Assembly: GCA_049325575.1 (NCBI GenBank) | Contig: JBMOLK010000207.1 | Location: 1 to 8,251 of the forward strand | DNA: 8,251 bases | Direction: 5' to 3' | DNA from: JBMOLK01 sp049325575 | GTDB lineage: Bacteria > Bacillota > Clostridia > Acetivibrionales > Acetivibrionaceae | Part shown: positions 6,733 to 8,251 of the stretch, in pieces | Numbering within the stretch: position 1 is the first letter of the stretch | Layout: each line of letters begins with the position of its first letter | Made by a program: the position numbers and the translations under genes | The notes under the pieces: generated by a model | Told to the model about the DNA's origin: nothing | Databases searched by the model: none | What the model saw: the letters and a program-made list of their open reading frames with translations, nothing else

Positions 6733-7188
6733 CTAGGCTTCTTTTTCTTTATATATAAACAGCATATAATAAGCTAAAATTATAGTTCCTACAACAACAA
6801 ACGAATCAGCCAGATTGAATGTAGGGAAACGGTACGAACCAAAATGAAAATCCAGAAAATCAACCACACCATCCGGCCTGAATATTCTATCAATCAGATT
6901 TCCTATTGCTCCACCTAAAATTAGGGAAAGAGAAAATCTAAGCAGCTTGTTTTCATACTTATGCATAATATAAACCAATACTATTGAAACAACAATTGTA
7001 ACAGGAATAAATATAGCTCTCCCGTTTTGCATAATTCCCCAAGCGGCACCTTTGTTTCTCCAATGTGCCAGATAAAAGAATCGTTCTATTATTGTAATAC
7101 TATTTCCCAAATCAATATTTTTAACCACCATATACTTTGTAAGTTGATCAAGCAAAACAATAACAAAAATAACAGCTACCCAAATCAT
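6733..7188 (-). CDS. lspA: LspA, lipoprotein signal peptidase (signal peptidase II)
   Basis: An integral membrane aspartyl protease that removes signal peptides from diacylglyceryl-modified prolipoproteins. Four membrane segments are visible. Numbered from an upstream ATG at 7206, the conserved motifs are DQLTK (20-24), NKGAAWG (51-57), GNLIDR (102-107) and FNLADS (130-135); Asp106 and Asp134 are the catalytic pair. I chose the ATG at 7188 (151 residues). AAAGGT lies 10 bases before it, whereas the ATG at 7206 has no ribosome binding site and would lie only about 11 bases after the predicted transcription start. The shorter form also begins directly with the first membrane helix, as is common. 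If translation did start at 7206 the product would have 157 residues. Substrates would include binding proteins like the one encoded next door. Confidence 0.95.
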   Translation of the reverse strand: MIWVAVIFVIVLLDQLTKYMVVKNIDLGNSITIIERFFYLAHWRNKGAAWGIMQNGRAIFIPVTIVVSIVLVYIMHKYENKLLRFSLSLILGGAIGNLIDRIFRPDGVVDFLDFHFGSYRFPTFNLADSFVVVGTIILAYYMLFIYKEKEA

Positions 7189-7223
7189 ATATATATTACC
7201 TTTCATAAAATTTAGTCAGTAAA

Positions 7224-7252
7224 ATTATATATACATTACAGTTTATTGTAAA
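7224..7252 (-). promoter_or_regulatory. Sigma-A promoter of lspA
   Basis: On the minus strand TTTACA (7252-7247) and a perfect TATAAT (7229-7224) are 17 bases apart. The expected start is near 7217. The dyad TTACA-N6-TGTAA (7236-7240 and 7247-7251) overlaps the -35 and spacer, a place where a repressor could bind; that part is speculative. The promoter lies in the 94-base gap after the solute-binding protein gene. Confidence 0.75.
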
Positions 7253-7282
7253 GTTTGATTTTTTCATAGGCCATTTTTTTAT

Positions 7283-8251
7283 TTAATTAACCGGTATATA
7301 CCATTTAATAAAGTCATTGTATTTATTCCACACGCTAGGATTAAGGTCTCCTCTTATTCTTTTATTATACATAACTGCATCATTATAGAAATACATACCA
7401 AGATAAGGCATATCCTGATTTAGAATCTCCTTCATATTTATAAAGTAAGCTTTTCTTCTCGAACTATCGCTCTCGAAAAGTATCTGATATAAATACCAGT
7501 CAATATTTTCATTTCTATAACCTGCTATATTAAGTCCGGTTCCTATTTGAGAGGATGCATACAAGAAGGAAATATCAGGTATTGATGCAATGGTACATCC
7601 CAGAAAAACCATATCGTATTTCCCTGAATATATTTTCTTAAACTCATCATCCCATTTGATTTTTTTAATTTCAAGGTTTATGCCTATTTCCTTCAGCTGG
7701 CCTTTTACCTTCTCTGCAGCTTGTATTCTGACTTCATTATCATCATTTACAAGCATTTCTAAATTAAGCGGCGTATTTACACCGTTTATTCTTTTATATA
7801 GAACACCATTGTTATCCTTCCACCCGCTGTCTTCAAGAAGTTTCTTCGCTTTTTCCCTGTCTACATTATAAGATAAAATATTGGTATCATATAGCCATGT
7901 ATCCGGTATTACCGGTATATCCGAAGCTATTGCCTCCCCTGGCATAATATCGTTTATGATCTTGACCTTGTCTACAGCATAAGCTATTGCCCTTCTTACT
8001 TCTTTTTCCCTTAAGATCTTGTTTGACAGGTTGAAGGCGATAAACTCAAACTTCTTGCCAGGATACTTCTTAAGGGTAATATCGGACCTTCCGCTGTATC
8101 TTCTATAGCTTTCCCTATCCATGGTTATGAGGTCCACATCCCTTGATTGAAACGCATTTGCTACAGATCTGTTTTTGCCGAATATTTTTATAACAATTTC
8201 AGCAATATAAGGAATGGTGTTTCCGTTTTCGTCAACCACCTGACCATTCCA
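7283..8251 (-). CDS. Family 5 ABC transporter solute-binding protein, C-terminal part
   Basis: Extracellular binding proteins of family 5 (SBP_bac_5; OppA/DppA type) capture peptides, nickel or other solutes and deliver them to an ABC permease. The reading frame is open to the right edge (its first codons in the window read WNGQVV), so the true start, signal peptide and lipobox lie outside; the GTG at 8239 is not a real start. The 322 visible residues show the family features VRRAIAYAVDK, KAKKLLEDSGW and a C-terminal lobe with WDDEFKKIYSGKYDM. They end at IKWYIPVN before TAA. Peptide binding is the usual role, but the ligand cannot be read from this part. Family members in Gram-positives are normally lipoproteins, which fits the lspA neighbour only loosely. 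No clear terminator follows it. Confidence 0.9.
   Translation of the reverse strand, partial: WNGQVVDENGNTIPYIAEIVIKIFGKNRSVANAFQSRDVDLITMDRESYRRYSGRSDITLKKYPGKKFEFIAFNLSNKILREKEVRRAIAYAVDKVKIINDIMPGEAIASDIPVIPDTWLYDTNILSYNVDREKAKKLLEDSGWKDNNGVLYKRINGVNTPLNLEMLVNDDNEVRIQAAEKVKGQLKEIGINLEIKKIKWDDEFKKIYSGKYDMVFLGCTIASIPDISFLYASSQIGTGLNIAGYRNENIDWYLYQILFESDSSRRKAYFINMKEILNQDMPYLGMYFYNDAVMYNKRIRGDLNPSVWNKYNDFIKWYIPVN

Noticed and set aside
7261..7282. Possible terminator after the solute-binding protein gene around GGCC flanked by A and T runs.
   Set aside because: The flanking sequence does not form a stem with a workable loop; only the GGCC core is self-complementary.

Overview
The window looks like a chromosomal segment of an anaerobic, AT-rich, low-GC Gram-positive bacterium of the class Clostridia. 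The main reason is the pair formed by a six-cysteine SCIFF peptide and its radical SAM/SPASM maturase, a near-universal marker of that class. Separate secD and secF genes, strong AGGAGG-type ribosome binding sites and canonical sigma-A promoters agree with this. A cellulolytic cluster III relative (Ruminiclostridium/Acetivibrio type) would fit, but I cannot fix the genus.

All nine genes lie on the minus strand, so transcription runs from the right edge to the left. From right to left: the C-terminal part of a family 5 (peptide/oligopeptide type) ABC solute-binding protein, cut by the window edge; lspA, the lipoprotein signal peptidase, with its own promoter; an RluA/RluD-family pseudouridine synthase; scfA, a 46-residue SCIFF ranthipeptide precursor with an extended -10 promoter; a 188-base intergenic stretch with mutually exclusive hairpins; scfB, the maturase (PqqD-like leader-binding region, radical SAM core, SPASM domain); a gamma-class carbonic anhydrase-like protein 27 bases after scfB; an HD-domain metal-dependent phosphohydrolase; and secD-secF, overlapping by 8 bases behind a near-consensus promoter. 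A 17-bp-stem terminator closes secF. The last ~150 bases hold no gene. They contain a candidate promoter facing the left edge and two abutting microsatellites; on the minus strand the pentamer one spells the -10 hexamer TATAAT over and over.

Functionally the window joins protein export and envelope work (SecDF, LspA, a probable lipoprotein binding protein) to a RiPP pathway. ScfA is made, ScfB installs a non-alpha thioether (ranthipeptide) crosslink, and the product is presumably trimmed and exported. No dedicated peptidase or ABC exporter for it is visible here. Upstream of scfA, lspA and secD, promoters of good quality define three transcription units: lspA-rluD, scfA-scfB-carbonic anhydrase, and secDF. 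A weaker candidate precedes the HD gene. The core peptide system is a known one. The less documented parts are the RNA switch-like region between scfA and scfB, the carbonic anhydrase-like gene in the maturase operon, and the TATAAT repeat array at the left edge.
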